From: Diplonema papillatum
Lineage: Eukaryota > Euglenozoa > Diplonemea > Diplonemida > Diplonemidae
Direction of reading: 5' to 3'
DNA length: 64,000 nt
Assembly: GCA_030068145.1 (NCBI GenBank)
Contig: JAPJBO010000012.1
Location: forward strand, 310,001 to 374,000
Shown here: positions 11,006 to 21,410 of the stretch, piece after piece
Numbering within the stretch: the stretch's first letter is position 1
Layout of the letters: every line of letters begins with the position of its first letter
The notes under the pieces: model-generated
The model's input: the letters and a program-made list of their open reading frames with translations, nothing else
What the model was told of the DNA's origin: nothing
Database searches by the model: none
Made by a program: the position numbers and the translations under genes

Positions 11006-11947
11006 TTCCTTGGCGCGAACACTGTTCGTGTGTGACTCTTGGTACTTTTTGCGTTCACAACAAAAAGCGCGTCAATCCGGTGTCACGTGTATACTCATAT
11101 GCGTGCAAATGATGGCACAACTCGTGAACAGTTCCAAACGTTGTGCTGGTAGCTGGCGACAAGTTCGTAATCATTTGTGGTTCGCATCTGGCGGTTTACC
11201 CGAATGATCCCTACTAAAAGCAGGTGCTTACAGTCAGAGAAGACCGGCCCAATACAGACCTCTTTGGACAGGCTTGGACAAATAGCACAGAAAGTGCTGC
11301 AGTTTTGTCTTGAGGGGTGCGGAGACCGTTCTTGCACAGGCTTTTGCCGTGAATTTGTGGCCATGGCTCAGTGTTGAGCACAACACCGAAAAAATGACGC
11401 AAACGCAGACAGTGCTGTACAGAACAGAACGTGCGGTGCTGCGGTGATTCGTGTCTCCATGCGACCACGAAATGCTTGCTACTGTGAAACCGTGATAATT
11501 TACCGAACAAGAAATGTTGGAGGAAATGAGGAGCTGGTGAAGAACATGGCGCCCTGGATCTCACCCAAAGTAGAAACGATCAGGCAACGCCGTTCAACAA
11601 AGTATGGATCATCATTAGTTCGGTGTCAGCCGCGGTCCTTCAAAATGGACCAAAACAACTCGGCTGGTACAAACCGAGACCGTGGTGTTCACTGCCAAAT
11701 CAGCCGCGAAATCATGGGAAACGCTTCAGGATCCCGATTCGATTTCTCCAAGTTCAGTTCGTGTCAACAGGAGGGTGTCCTGAAAGATTCAAATATATTT
11801 AGGGACGAGTTCGTCCCCCCAGACGACTTGTTCAGGGTGGTCCAGGTGAGTGCATCAAGTTCGCCAGTAACCGTCGGTGAAGGTTCGAAAACGGCATCGT
11901 CAGACGGGATCGTGAAGAGGATCCGGCGAGCCATTCTTCAGGAGAAG
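11006..11947. other. Intergenic, no gene seen
   Basis: AT-richer sequence downstream (3') of the carbonic anhydrase gene. Only short frames without family signature are present. Confidence 0.5.
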
Positions 11948-13604
11948 CTACAAGCCGGCCTCCACGTCGCGGTCCCTGCTGGAGTGTACGCGGATGAACG
12001 GTCCGTGGCTGCGGGCGTATCGTTGGTAGAAGACGTACACGACCCCGACCATCACGAACAACGTGATGACCGCGAAAGCGGCGCTCTTGCGCGGCTCGTG
12101 CACCTGCGCGGACCACGAGTCCGCTTCAGGCCGCTCTTCCGTGAGTCGGAACGCGGGAAACACCAGGGGGAGCCGCCCGTTCGTAGGCATAGTGTGCCGC
12201 GCGTTGCTGTGCTTCCCCCCGAAGCCGAAAGCGCTCTTGTACGTTTCGAGCTGTGCGCGGGACATGGCTTGAGGCTCGGTCACAACAAACCAGCTCACAG
12301 GCTCCGTGCAAGGTGGCGTGGTCAAGGAACCACTGTACTGGACGTAACCCGTGGTATGGGGAAGGGTTAGAGGAGGGATGTCGGTTGTGCCCCTCACTGT
12401 GGCGCTGGCGTACGTCTTGCCTTTAGCGACTTCAGACGGTTCCATGGGGGCCGAGGGCATGTTTGCCAGGAGGGCGGAGAGCCAGCGGCTCTCGTGGTTG
12501 CCGGTCGCGTTGAAGAGGAGGCCGACGACGCCCGCGTTCTTCTTCACCGCGTCGTAGTGCACGAGATGGACTTCGAAATCGTACCGGTTCCCGCCGAGCG
12601 TGTGCTCGCTCGGTATGTGGAAGTGTATGTGGTCCAGAAAGAAACTCTGACTCTGCGACCGCAGCCGACAGGCCCCAGCGTTGGACGGAATGACCTGTGC
12701 GTGTGGGGACAGAATCGTTTCGTGTTGCCGACGACCCAGGGGTGACGTCCTGGCTATATTTATTTATTATATTTTTTTTCGTTTCCCAGGGCCAATCCAT
12801 CCTTGTTGTCGCCCGTTTGCTTGTGATGGCGATGTGATAGCTCCCAAATGATAATGGTGCGCGCGATGCTAGTTGTTGGTGCCGCTTGGGGCTATATGCA
12901 TCCTCGGACTGCATTGTCTCGGTGACCACAGGGATGATTCTCCTGTACTCTGCGTACGTTGTTCTGCCAATGGCGCCTGTTTTCTTTTACATAAGCGCCA
13001 GCTTGGAAGGAAATGCTCGACACCCGCAAACCCGCACCACGTGTTGAACGGACGTGAGGTCATGCGGATCTACCCAACACGACAAATCACACAAACACAA
13101 CAGGTCAAAGTCCTGAGTGAGAAAGAAATGCGTAGTTTTGTCTTATTCTTTTACTTGTTTGTTGTCGACAACATATTGTGGTTGAAACACACGGTGGTGT
13201 AAGCGAAGAACAAATCAGATTGTGCTTGTATTGCATTTTCCCCTGTACCTCTATATTTCTTCCCTTCCATTCGGAGTCAAAGCAGCAACGTCGAGTATTT
13301 ATTGCTCTCTAACAATAGCTCGAGAAGCACGGCGGCATACCTTGACGGTGAATTGATTGTTTTCGAGGGTGTAGCCGCCAGCCGGTATCTCACGACAGTA
13401 GAATACGGATCTCTGGCTATCGTCGCCGATGAGCGCGTCCTTCGGCACCACGTTGATGGGTGACTGGCCTTGGCCATTGCATCCTGAAAAGGCTGCTGCC
13501 CAGTCCTCTTGTCCGTGCATTTCAGGCCCCGTGTCATCGTAGCTCCACTGTGGGTTGTCATTCCGATAGTTAAACTGCGCATGCAACTCCAAACTCTCAT
13601 TTGA
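11948..13604 (-). CDS. Membrane-anchored alpha-carbonic anhydrase; 5' end missing
   Basis: Two exons fit in phase 0: 13604-13341 (88 codons, donor AAG|GTATGC) and 12694-11948 (249 codons, acceptor gcacag), with a 646-nt intron. Alpha-carbonic anhydrases interconvert CO2 and bicarbonate at a zinc ion. The N-terminal part has GQGQSPINV. The second exon has the first two zinc His in LDHIHFHIPSEHT and the third in FEVHLVHY. The SLTTPPCTEPV active-site loop follows. Near the C-terminus SAAFAVITLFVMVGVVYVF is a membrane span with a short basic cytosolic tail. The first exon opens at an acceptor (ctgaaag, 13605) with no in-frame ATG, so an upstream exon, probably with a signal peptide, was not found. 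The enzyme should face the outside or a lumen. Confidence 0.9.
12985..13310 (+). repeat. Dispersed repeat R3 inside the carbonic anhydrase intron
   Basis: This matches 55065-55365 over about 300 bases, including acataagcgccagcttg, cgtgttgaacggacgtgag, acacaacaggtcaaagtcct and ttccattcggagtc. It fills half of the inferred 646-nt intron, on the strand opposite to the gene. Confidence 0.8.
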
Positions 13605-15060
13605 CTTTCAGGCAATGGACGTCATCTTAATCGCAAGACGGGTGATGTTCTCGTTTCGCTTCACTCGGATCGATCGGAAAAGGTCGCGTTGGCAGAAACG
13701 GTGAAGATAATAACTGTCGCAGGGTTGATGAAATGAAGCGAGAATTCGGGGTAGGCCCTGTATATTAGTCTCACGGTTAAACGAAGCTCGCGCACAAGGT
13801 GTGCCACCTTTACTTTCCGATACCAAAGATAGATGCTCTATTCCAACGCGCAGTAAGATAACAAAACACGCCGTTCTGTTGCAATTGTGTGCCGGTTGTT
13901 TGTTTCCTTCTTCTCAGGCTAGGGATTGCGATCGGGTAATAGCCTGTCGTGTCAGTTCGTCAGATCTTGTCGGAATACGATTCCGAATAGTATTTAATCT
14001 TCCAAGATCTTTGGAAAAGGGTCGGCGCACACCGCAATAGTTTCCGCAGCTGCGGCGAATGCAGCGCAGAGCAGATGGATCGGCACGCCTGGGCGCAGCA
14101 TTTTTGATTTTTTGAGGGCGCCTGCGAACTCAGGTCCGCCAGCCTCCTCCCCCCCCCCCCGGGCACCCCCACACCGATACCCTGGGGTTATAACTCGTGT
14201 TGTGAAAAATGATTGGCCCTGTAGACCTTGCTCGAACCGTGGACCCTACACGGACTTCCTGATCTAATTGTGTTCGACTGCGCGCGTCGTTCCTACTCAT
14301 TTTTCCTCTTAGAGATAGGAGCTTCAGTCAACCCCTGACACGCTGCGCCACAATAAATTTGTAAAGACAACGTGCAAGGTTGTGACTTCTCCAAAAAGCG
14401 GGTGCTTTCACTTCCCTGAATTGTCATAAAACCGGGGCGATGCGGGCTCTTGGTTTAGAAGGGCAGCCGCTGCGGCATTCTCTTTCCGGCTGGTGACGCA
14501 AACTACGAGGATACTTCCGCTTCCCTTAACCCCGCGGCACGGCGGAAACTCCTATCGAAACGGCGACCCCCCGAAGTGCGTCTCACGCTTTCACAGCTTG
14601 GGCTGAGGTAGTTGATGCCACCACGAAAGTCGATAAGAGAACTTCACACAGCCTTCAGGGTGGGGTTGGTCCAAGATAACCAGGTGGATGGAAGGTGACC
14701 TCGACCAAGCTCTTTTCCCCGAGTAGACCGAGTTGAGGCAGTCACCCAACATTCCCTTGCTCTGGCGATATCACTGGCGATATCAGCAACAACACAAAGG
14801 CGTGTTTATACTTCTCCCTTTTCTTCTTGGCACGGCACCTGCAGTTCCTGCAGTCTAAGGAAACGTAGGACTTCACGCCCTTGAAACTGGCCCCACCGAA
14901 ACTAGAACAGCGGCCTCTCCCGCGGTGCTTTTCTTCTCTTAACCGTTTCTGCTGTCGAACATCGTTTTCCGGATTGCGAACACAAGACGAAACGGACGGA
15001 TAGGTAGCTTTTTGCTGTTTGTGATCGTCCCCGCGCCACCGGCGGCGTGGCTCCATGCAC

Positions 15061-15240
15061 TTTATTTAGAGTGAAAGTTCGCTTGAAACACCGGGGTTTT
15101 AAAGTCTCCGGGTGACCTTCGTCGTTATGGGAAGATATCCTTTGTCCTCTGAGTGTCGTAAGAGTGGTGGTTACACGAGGTAAGAGGCTCGGTGGGTACC
15201 ATGGTTGTTGGTCATTGGTGGTTTCGGCCATTGTCCACAT
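15061..15240 (+). repeat. Dispersed repeat R1, long copy
   Basis: Nearly identical to 59560-59735 over about 170 bases, including gttcgcttgaaacaccgggg, gggaagatatcctttgt and gtggttacacgaggtaagag. The similarity suggests recent spread of this subtype. Confidence 0.85.
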
Positions 15241-15719
15241 ACCTTACTTATTTGTCTTCTGAACGTCCTTCCGCTTGCTCTGGGAATCCGGGTGAGTAGC
15301 GCTACGAGAACTTAGAGCTTGCCCATTCCATGCGCCCTCCCACCCCCCACGGCGCGCAGAGAAGGAGAAAGAAGATGAAGAAAAAGAAGGTAGAAAAGCA
15401 AAGAAACCCTTGCTTCCGGGAGGAGAAACCTTAGTTGTGGAGGGGGGGTGAAGCTTGCTAGCTTCATCGCCAAATCGTGTCGATCCCTTTGCTGCAAGCA
15501 AGTAATTGTCCTCGTACGTACACGCCACATGCATATTTCGTGTAAGACTTGTACCTGGCGGTTTCTATGCGCAGGTACTACTATGCCCGAAAGAATGCCC
15601 TGTGTGGACCGCCGGCTACGCACGCGGAGTATAAAGCAGGCAGAGAGTACTAGGCCGTGTCTCCGGGGACTCCCACAAAAACGAACCGCGAATTAGGCCG
15701 AGAGAGCACGAAGGCTGGT

Positions 15720-15785
15720 ACTTTACGAGTTTAAACTCGCTTGAAACTCCGGAGTTCATGGTCTCCGTGCGACCTTCAACCCTTC
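15720..15785 (+). repeat. Dispersed repeat R1, short copy
   Basis: Only the core is present: ctcgcttgaaactccggag followed by tggtctccgtgcgacctt. Confidence 0.7.
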
Positions 15786-16054
15786 TCTTGTCCGCAACCC
15801 GTGAACTAAGCTGGCGCGCAGCGAGTTCTCTGTTCAGGTAGAACAGCGGCATACATACAAGGAAAATTAAGTCGCAGAAAGAGGCTCGAGACCCCTGTGG
15901 TTTTGAGCGAGCTTTCGCTCTATTTGAGAAGAACTCTGTTTGCCGAAAAGTTTTCCAGAGACTCTAACCCTCTCCCACTCAAACACCACCCCTCACCAGC
16001 ACACACGTGCTGGACTTCCCACCTGAGGCACTCCGGTAGCCCCTTAAACTACGA

Positions 16055-16475
16055 CTGGACGGATGATAGGTGAGGGCTTGCATGGCTTCCTCGTGGATGG
16101 TTTTGCCCGAAGGCGAACTCAAGCAGTTTTTGGGTGACGACGTGCTTCGATCGTGGCCCTCCGACGAGGTTCGGATCGTTGAGCTTCCCGCAAACCGGCC
16201 GTGTATCCTTCCGCTTCCTCCGCCTTCATCTGACGGGAGTCCGCCGAAGGATGTCAGCCATTGGCACACATTGACGTGTCCGTGGGCGCAGGTGATGTGG
16301 AAAGGCAGGCGGCGTTGCGCGTCACGCAGGAAAAGGCGGCTCTGCGCCTGCTCGACAAGCCGGAGGCACTCGACCGCGCCGACCTCGACGGCGTAGTTAA
16401 ACAGCGGCATCCCGGCCCGGCGCTCCGCGCACAGCACCCTCACCACGAGCGAGTCCCCGCCGCCCCCGGCAGAGC
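16055..16475 (-). pseudogene. Partial copy of the 3' end of the ankyrin gene
   Basis: This segment matches 16605-17070 of the adjacent gene at roughly 85% by eye, including landmarks around gaaggatgtcagccattggc, the gcgttgcgcgtc block and caccctcaccacgagcgagt. It lacks an internal stretch of about 60 bases and is broken by frameshifts. It sits directly 3' of the intact gene. Short caaccatgtcaaccatgtca repeats follow at 16478-16515. Confidence 0.85.
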
Positions 16476-16592
16476 TCGTCAACCTTGTCAACCATGTCAA
16501 CCATGTCAACCATTGCGGGGGCGGCCCACGAGCGGGTGTCGTTGTGGCCTCCAGGCCGGAGCCACTCCTTCAGATGACACCTTCAGTTGTCA

Positions 16593-19500
16593 CTACAACT
16601 CCAGCGGATGATGGGCTAGGTTTTGGATGACTTCTTCGTCGATCGGGTTTTGCTCGAAGGCGAACTCGATCAGTTTTTGGGTGATGACGTGCATCTTCGG
16701 ATCGTGGCCCTCGACGAGGTTCGGGTCGTTGAGCTTCCCGCAGAGGAAGTGCAGCGCCGCTAAGCGCCTGTTTTCGACCCCGCGCATCCCCGGCGTGTAT
16801 CCATCCGCATCCTCTGCCTTCATCTGGGCGACGAAGGACGGGAATCCGCCGAAGGATGTCAGCCATTGGCACACGTTGGCGTGCCCGTGGACACAGGCGA
16901 TGTGGAGAGGCAGGCGGCGTTGCGCGTCGCGCAGGAAGAGGAGGCTCTGCGCCTGCTCGACAAGCTGGAGGCAACTGAGTGCGCCGACTTCGACGGCGTA
17001 GTGGAACAGCGGCGTCCCGGCCCGCCGCTCGGCGCACAGCACCCTCACCACGAGCGAGTCGCCGCTGCCCCCAGCCGCGCGGGCCGAGCCGGCCCCGGCC
17101 CCGAAAACCGCGGCCCCGTTGGGGACCGGCGCGGCGGCGGCGCCGTCCGCCGGCTTCTTCCGCGGCTTGGTCTTCCCGGTTCGCGCGTTGTTCGGCGCGA
17201 ACAGCTCCGCCGGGTCGACGGAGGCGGCCAGGTCCTCGATGACGGGCGGCGCCGGCGCGTCTCCGGTGATCGCGGGAGCTTGGGGGTCCTCCAGTCGGCG
17301 CAGCAGCACCCGCAGGGAATTGCTCGCGTGAGCGGTGAAGCACGCATCAGCCGCGGTTGTGACGTCGTCCCACGTCGCCAGGGTGTCCAACAAGGTGGCG
17401 GAGAACGCTTCGTCGTTCACGTTCGTCGAGTCCAGAAACGTCGCGCCCTGGATGCGAGCCGCCGCCGTGATTGATTCGGGGATGCCGCAGCCGCTGAAGG
17501 CCCTGCAGCATGCGACCAGCATGCTTTTCCCGGGCGCCAGCAGCTCGACGAACGCCCGCGCGAAATCGTCGACTGCCTGGCCGCCTTCCGCGGTCCCGCC
17601 GCGACGAACGCCGCGCGCGATCGTGGCCATCGCATGGAGGACGGCCCCCTGGCGGGAGCTCAAATTATAGGTGGCATCGGCTTCCGCGACATCGGCTTCC
17701 GCGGCATCGGCTTCCGCGGCATCGGCTTCCGCGGTATCGGCTTCCGCGGCCAACAGCGCCCGCCACATCCGGAGCGTGCCCTCTGCTGCGACGACGCTCA
17801 GCGGGGTGGAACCGCGGGTGTGGCTGTCGGTCGGGCGCGCGCCGGCTTGGATCAGCTCCGCCGCGATTGAGTCGTCCTGCAGCACTACGCAGGCGTGGGC
17901 GAGGGCAGCGGCCTTGCGTGCCCCGTGGCTGCTCACCGGGGTAAAAAGCCTGTCCGGCCACCGCCGCGCGGGGCCGCCCAGCTCCCAGTGCTCGAGCACG
18001 GCGCGCAGCGGCCCGGGGTTCTCGGCCGCCAGGAACACCTCCAGCGCGTCCGCCGCCAGCGGCGCCGCGGCGCCGGGACACCGTGACAGCAGCGCTTTCA
18101 CGATCGCTGCGGCGTCGGCGTGCGGGGACGCGACGCAGGCCAGCAGAGGGTGGGCCCACAGCTTCGACGGCCGCCGCAGCGGCGGAAGCGCCTGCGGCGC
18201 CGCAGACGCCGCAGGCGCTCGCGGACGAGCCGCGTTGACAGCGTCGTGGATGGCCTGCTCGTCGGCGCGGGGTGCGGTGCGCTCCGTCCAGAGCTCAGCG
18301 TCGCTGCCGCGTGTCCCGGTCACTTCCGCGGTCTGCAACTGCCCCGCGCCGCAGCTCCGCCCCCGCCGGCCCTGAGGCTCTTCATTGAAGAACCACGCGG
18401 TCTCCGCCAGCCGCCGCTCGATGTCTACCGCAGGCACCCACTTCACCAGCACGTCTAGATACTTCTCGAACACGGCGGCGTCCCCGACTCGCACAAGCGT
18501 GGCGACCACCGTCGGGCCGTCCGCCCCGAGGAGCATCCCGCGGTTGAACGCGGCCTCCTCCGGATCGTCGGACCCGGCGGCGACGTCGATTTTGTCGAGC
18601 AGGTACATCAGGGTCTCGCGCTTCGCCCGCGCCGGATCACGGTGCGCGGCGCAGGCTGCGAGGTAGTTGCTGCCGGGGCGGCGGGGGTGCCACGCGAAGA
18701 ATTGCTCGATGACCGAGCGCGACGCGCCGACGACCGCATGGGTGATCGGGTCGCAAACGTCGTCTTCGTAGGGGAAGGCGCCGTTCGCATCGGCGGCCGC
18801 TTTGATGCGCTCGACGACGCCGAGTTCTAGCCCGGCGCCCGCCGCCAAGGCCAGGGGCACGCAGCCGTGCCGGTTGCACATCCGTGCGTTGACGGCTTTG
18901 CTGTCGAGCAGCAGCCGCGCGACCTCCCCGTGGCCCCTGCACACCGCGTGGACTAGTGGTGTGGACAGCGTCGAGTCGCGGTAGTTCACGTCGGCGCCCC
19001 GCTCGAGCAGCAGCTCGACGATCCGCTCGTGCCCCTCGAACGCGCCGACGGTCAGCGGCGTGGCGCCGTCGACCTTCCGCGGGGCGTCGAGCACCTCCGG
19101 CGCGCTGTCTAACAGCACCTCGAGCGCCTCCTTCGAGTTCTCGAACGCGGCGATGTGCGAGGCGAGGCAGCCGTCCTGCCTCCATATCTGGACCGACGCG
19201 TTTCGCTCGAGGATGAGCTTTGTGCACTCGCTGTGGTTCTTCCAGCAGCTGACCATCAGCGCAGTCATTCCGTTGGGTGCGAGGTAATCGACCTGGTCGG
19301 TTTTTTCGAGCAAGACCTCGACGGTGGGTACCTGGTTGTTCATGACGGCGAGCATCAGCGCGCTGACCCGCAGGCTCGCGCCGTCCGGCGTCTCGAAGTT
19401 GTCGGCGGAGCGAGTGCGGCTGCCGCGGACAACGAGGCCGTTGTCGAGGATCATGCTCGCGCTCTCCTTCTTCGCGATCTTCGCGCACTCCTCGACGTAC

Positions 19501-19943
19501 GCTGCGGCGCCCTTGAGCACCTTCTCCTGCTCCGGCAGCGGCAGGTCGCCAAAGGCGACGTTCATCGCGTCGCTCTCGTCGATCACGTTTCCCGCGTGGT
19601 CCATCCCCGTCCAGCAGAGGTGGCAGAGGAGGTGGTTGAACCGCTTCGAAAAAATCAGCATCTCCAGCTCGTGCCGCGGACACTTCGGCATTTGGTCCCG
19701 GACCTTCGCGACCATCGCAACGTCGCCGTTCGACATCACGTTGCTGATCTTCTCATCCGCTCCGACCAACCTGCCCATGATCGCGAGCCGTAGGTCATCC
19801 TTCCTCGAGAAACTGCCCGGGTACCGCTGCACGATCTGCGCGATGACCTTCCGCACCTTGTCCGTGCGCGCCACCCGCACACAGCCGAGGAGCCGCAACG
19901 GGTACTGCACCTTCACCAGCATCTGGGACGAGTCGCGACCCAT
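16593..19943 (-). CDS. Ankyrin-repeat protein
   Basis: A single 1116-codon frame opens at ATG 19943. Ankyrin repeats are clear at about residues 205-400, with cores such as DGATPLTVGAFEGHERIVEL and STPLVHAVCRGHGEVARLLL, and less regular repeats recur to the C-terminus (LFHYAVEVGALSCLQLVEQA, LPLHIACVHGHANVCQWL near residues 1000-1045). Ankyrin repeats mediate protein binding. The N-terminal 200 residues carry Cys pairs (CPRH, CHLC) but no domain I recognise. An Ala/Glu/Asp run of five-residue units (about residues 730-755) comes from a 15-bp tandem repeat at 17660-17750. Partial copies of both ends flank the gene (16055-16475 and 20290-20475). The partner and pathway are unknown. Confidence 0.85.
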   Translation of the reverse strand: MGRDSSQMLVKVQYPLRLLGCVRVARTDKVRKVIAQIVQRYPGSFSRKDDLRLAIMGRLVGADEKISNVMSNGDVAMVAKVRDQMPKCPRHELEMLIFSKRFNHLLCHLCWTGMDHAGNVIDESDAMNVAFGDLPLPEQEKVLKGAAAYVEECAKIAKKESASMILDNGLVVRGSRTRSADNFETPDGASLRVSALMLAVMNNQVPTVEVLLEKTDQVDYLAPNGMTALMVSCWKNHSECTKLILERNASVQIWRQDGCLASHIAAFENSKEALEVLLDSAPEVLDAPRKVDGATPLTVGAFEGHERIVELLLERGADVNYRDSTLSTPLVHAVCRGHGEVARLLLDSKAVNARMCNRHGCVPLALAAGAGLELGVVERIKAAADANGAFPYEDDVCDPITHAVVGASRSVIEQFFAWHPRRPGSNYLAACAAHRDPARAKRETLMYLLDKIDVAAGSDDPEEAAFNRGMLLGADGPTVVATLVRVGDAAVFEKYLDVLVKWVPAVDIERRLAETAWFFNEEPQGRRGRSCGAGQLQTAEVTGTRGSDAELWTERTAPRADEQAIHDAVNAARPRAPAASAAPQALPPLRRPSKLWAHPLLACVASPHADAAAIVKALLSRCPGAAAPLAADALEVFLAAENPGPLRAVLEHWELGGPARRWPDRLFTPVSSHGARKAAALAHACVVLQDDSIAAELIQAGARPTDSHTRGSTPLSVVAAEGTLRMWRALLAAEADTAEADAAEADAAEADVAEADATYNLSSRQGAVLHAMATIARGVRRGGTAEGGQAVDDFARAFVELLAPGKSMLVACCRAFSGCGIPESITAAARIQGATFLDSTNVNDEAFSATLLDTLATWDDVTTAADACFTAHASNSLRVLLRRLEDPQAPAITGDAPAPPVIEDLAASVDPAELFAPNNARTGKTKPRKKPADGAAAAPVPNGAAVFGAGAGSARAAGGSGDSLVVRVLCAERRAGTPLFHYAVEVGALSCLQLVEQAQSLLFLRDAQRRLPLHIACVHGHANVCQWLTSFGGFPSFVAQMKAEDADGYTPGMRGVENRRLAALHFLCGKLNDPNLVEGHDPKMHVITQKLIEFAFEQNPIDEEVIQNLAHHPLEL

Positions 19944-20289
19944 GGTGCTGCCGGCCTTGGTTTCGCTCTTCGGCCTTTTTTTTTAGAGTGCAAGTTTTTG
20001 TGTTGTTTGTCTTTCGCTGACGGAGGGTGGCCTCCCGAGTGGTCGGCCGGTTTGCTTTCTTTTATTCTTTTTTTTTTTTTGCCTGTTGTTAATGCCTTTT
20101 TCCCGGTGAGAGAAACATACAATAGCAGGGAGGCGCTGGACCTTCTCGACAAAATACGCGGGGCTGTCTCGTGCTTATTTCGAAGGAGGCTTGGGTAGAG
20201 ACCGTACAACAACACAGGGTCTATTTTTGAACGCTTGCTTACGCCCGTCGCCAAAGCCAGAGTTACCCAGCGAGAGAAGTTGCCTTCCG

Positions 20290-20475
20290 CACCTTTTCCG
20301 TGCGCGCCAGCACGCAGCCGAGGAGCCGCAACGGGCACTGCACCTTCACCAGCATCTGGGACGAGTCGCGACCCATGGTGCTGCCGGCCTTGGTTTTGTT
20401 CTTCGGTCCTTTTTTGTTGTTTGTCTTTCGCTGACAAGGGGTGGCCTCCCGAGTGGTCGGCCGGTTTGCTTTCTT
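20290..20475 (-). pseudogene. Partial copy of the 5' end of the ankyrin gene
   Basis: Positions 20290-20475 repeat 19855-20055 closely: the first 30 or so codons, the start codon and the leader up to ggccggtttgctttctttta. The ATG is kept but the frame leaves the homologous sequence after about 30 codons. It lies 5' of the intact gene. Confidence 0.85.
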
Positions 20476-21410
20476 TTAGTGTGCCTGCTTTCTGTGCCTT
20501 TTTGACCGGTGAGAGACATACGTCAGCAGAGAGGCGCTGGACTTTCGCGACAGCCAGGGCGGGCGGTGGCTTCGCCTGCCTCAGTCAACACTTGACGCAC
20601 AGAGTCGCACAGGGACTGAGCTGCTTCACCTCGCTTGTGCTGCATCACGCAGCTCGACCTTTTTTCTGGAAGACTCGGACGTTTAGGCTCAGGACCCAGG
20701 TCATGCGAAGACAGTTCACCCCGTCCATCCTGGAACTGGTTTACCACAGGTGCTCTCATGGGCACGCAGGTCATAATATTATGCTGCTTGGTATAGGCAC
20801 GACGGTCTGCCACGTCAATCCCTGTGAATCATGCTCTATCAAGCTGGGGTGGACTGCCTGGCGCTAAATAAAGAACCGTGGTAAAGGGGAAGCCATCGAA
20901 ACGGTCTAGACATTTGTCTGTCTACGTTGGGCATGTTGGATGCATGCAACTGCGTCTCGACCGTGTGGGATAAGAAGGTCGCAGACAAGCAATGGGAGGC
21001 AGATGAAACGTGTATGCTGTTGTCATATGTCAGTCGATGGTGCGCAAGAGCAGAGTACTTTGTCAATAAATGTACTTATCATCGTTCTTGTCATTCGTAT
21101 GACGATGGCGTAGTGCTTTTTTGAGACCTCCTCTGAAAATATCATGGCTGAGTACTGTCCTCTTGTAGCAAACCCAGTTTCGAAAAACTGGATTGACACG
21201 TTCGGGTCACGCGTTCGCGGCATCGCCCGCGGGTCCGACGAAGTTCTCGGCCTGCAGCGGCGACGTCATCTGCGTTTCGGTTGCCTTCGTTCTGTGCGGG
21301 GCTGCTGGTTTGAGGCATCCGCCGCCCTCGGCGAAAACGGCTCTCGCGGGGGGCTTGCCCTACGAGGGGGAAGAACGAGCGCACGGCTTTTGCTGGCAGG
21401 CGTTCTGCTG
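20476..21410. other. Intergenic, no gene seen
   Basis: This lies between the ankyrin 5' copy and the 3' end of FAN1. Only short frames without family signature are present. Confidence 0.5.

Larger units (their letters stand above)
13605..16050. other. Intergenic; R1 repeats, no gene seen
   Basis: R1 copies lie at 15061-15240 and 15720-15785. A missing first exon of the carbonic anhydrase could lie in the first kilobase, but I could not identify it. The rest shows only short unsupported frames. Confidence 0.5.
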
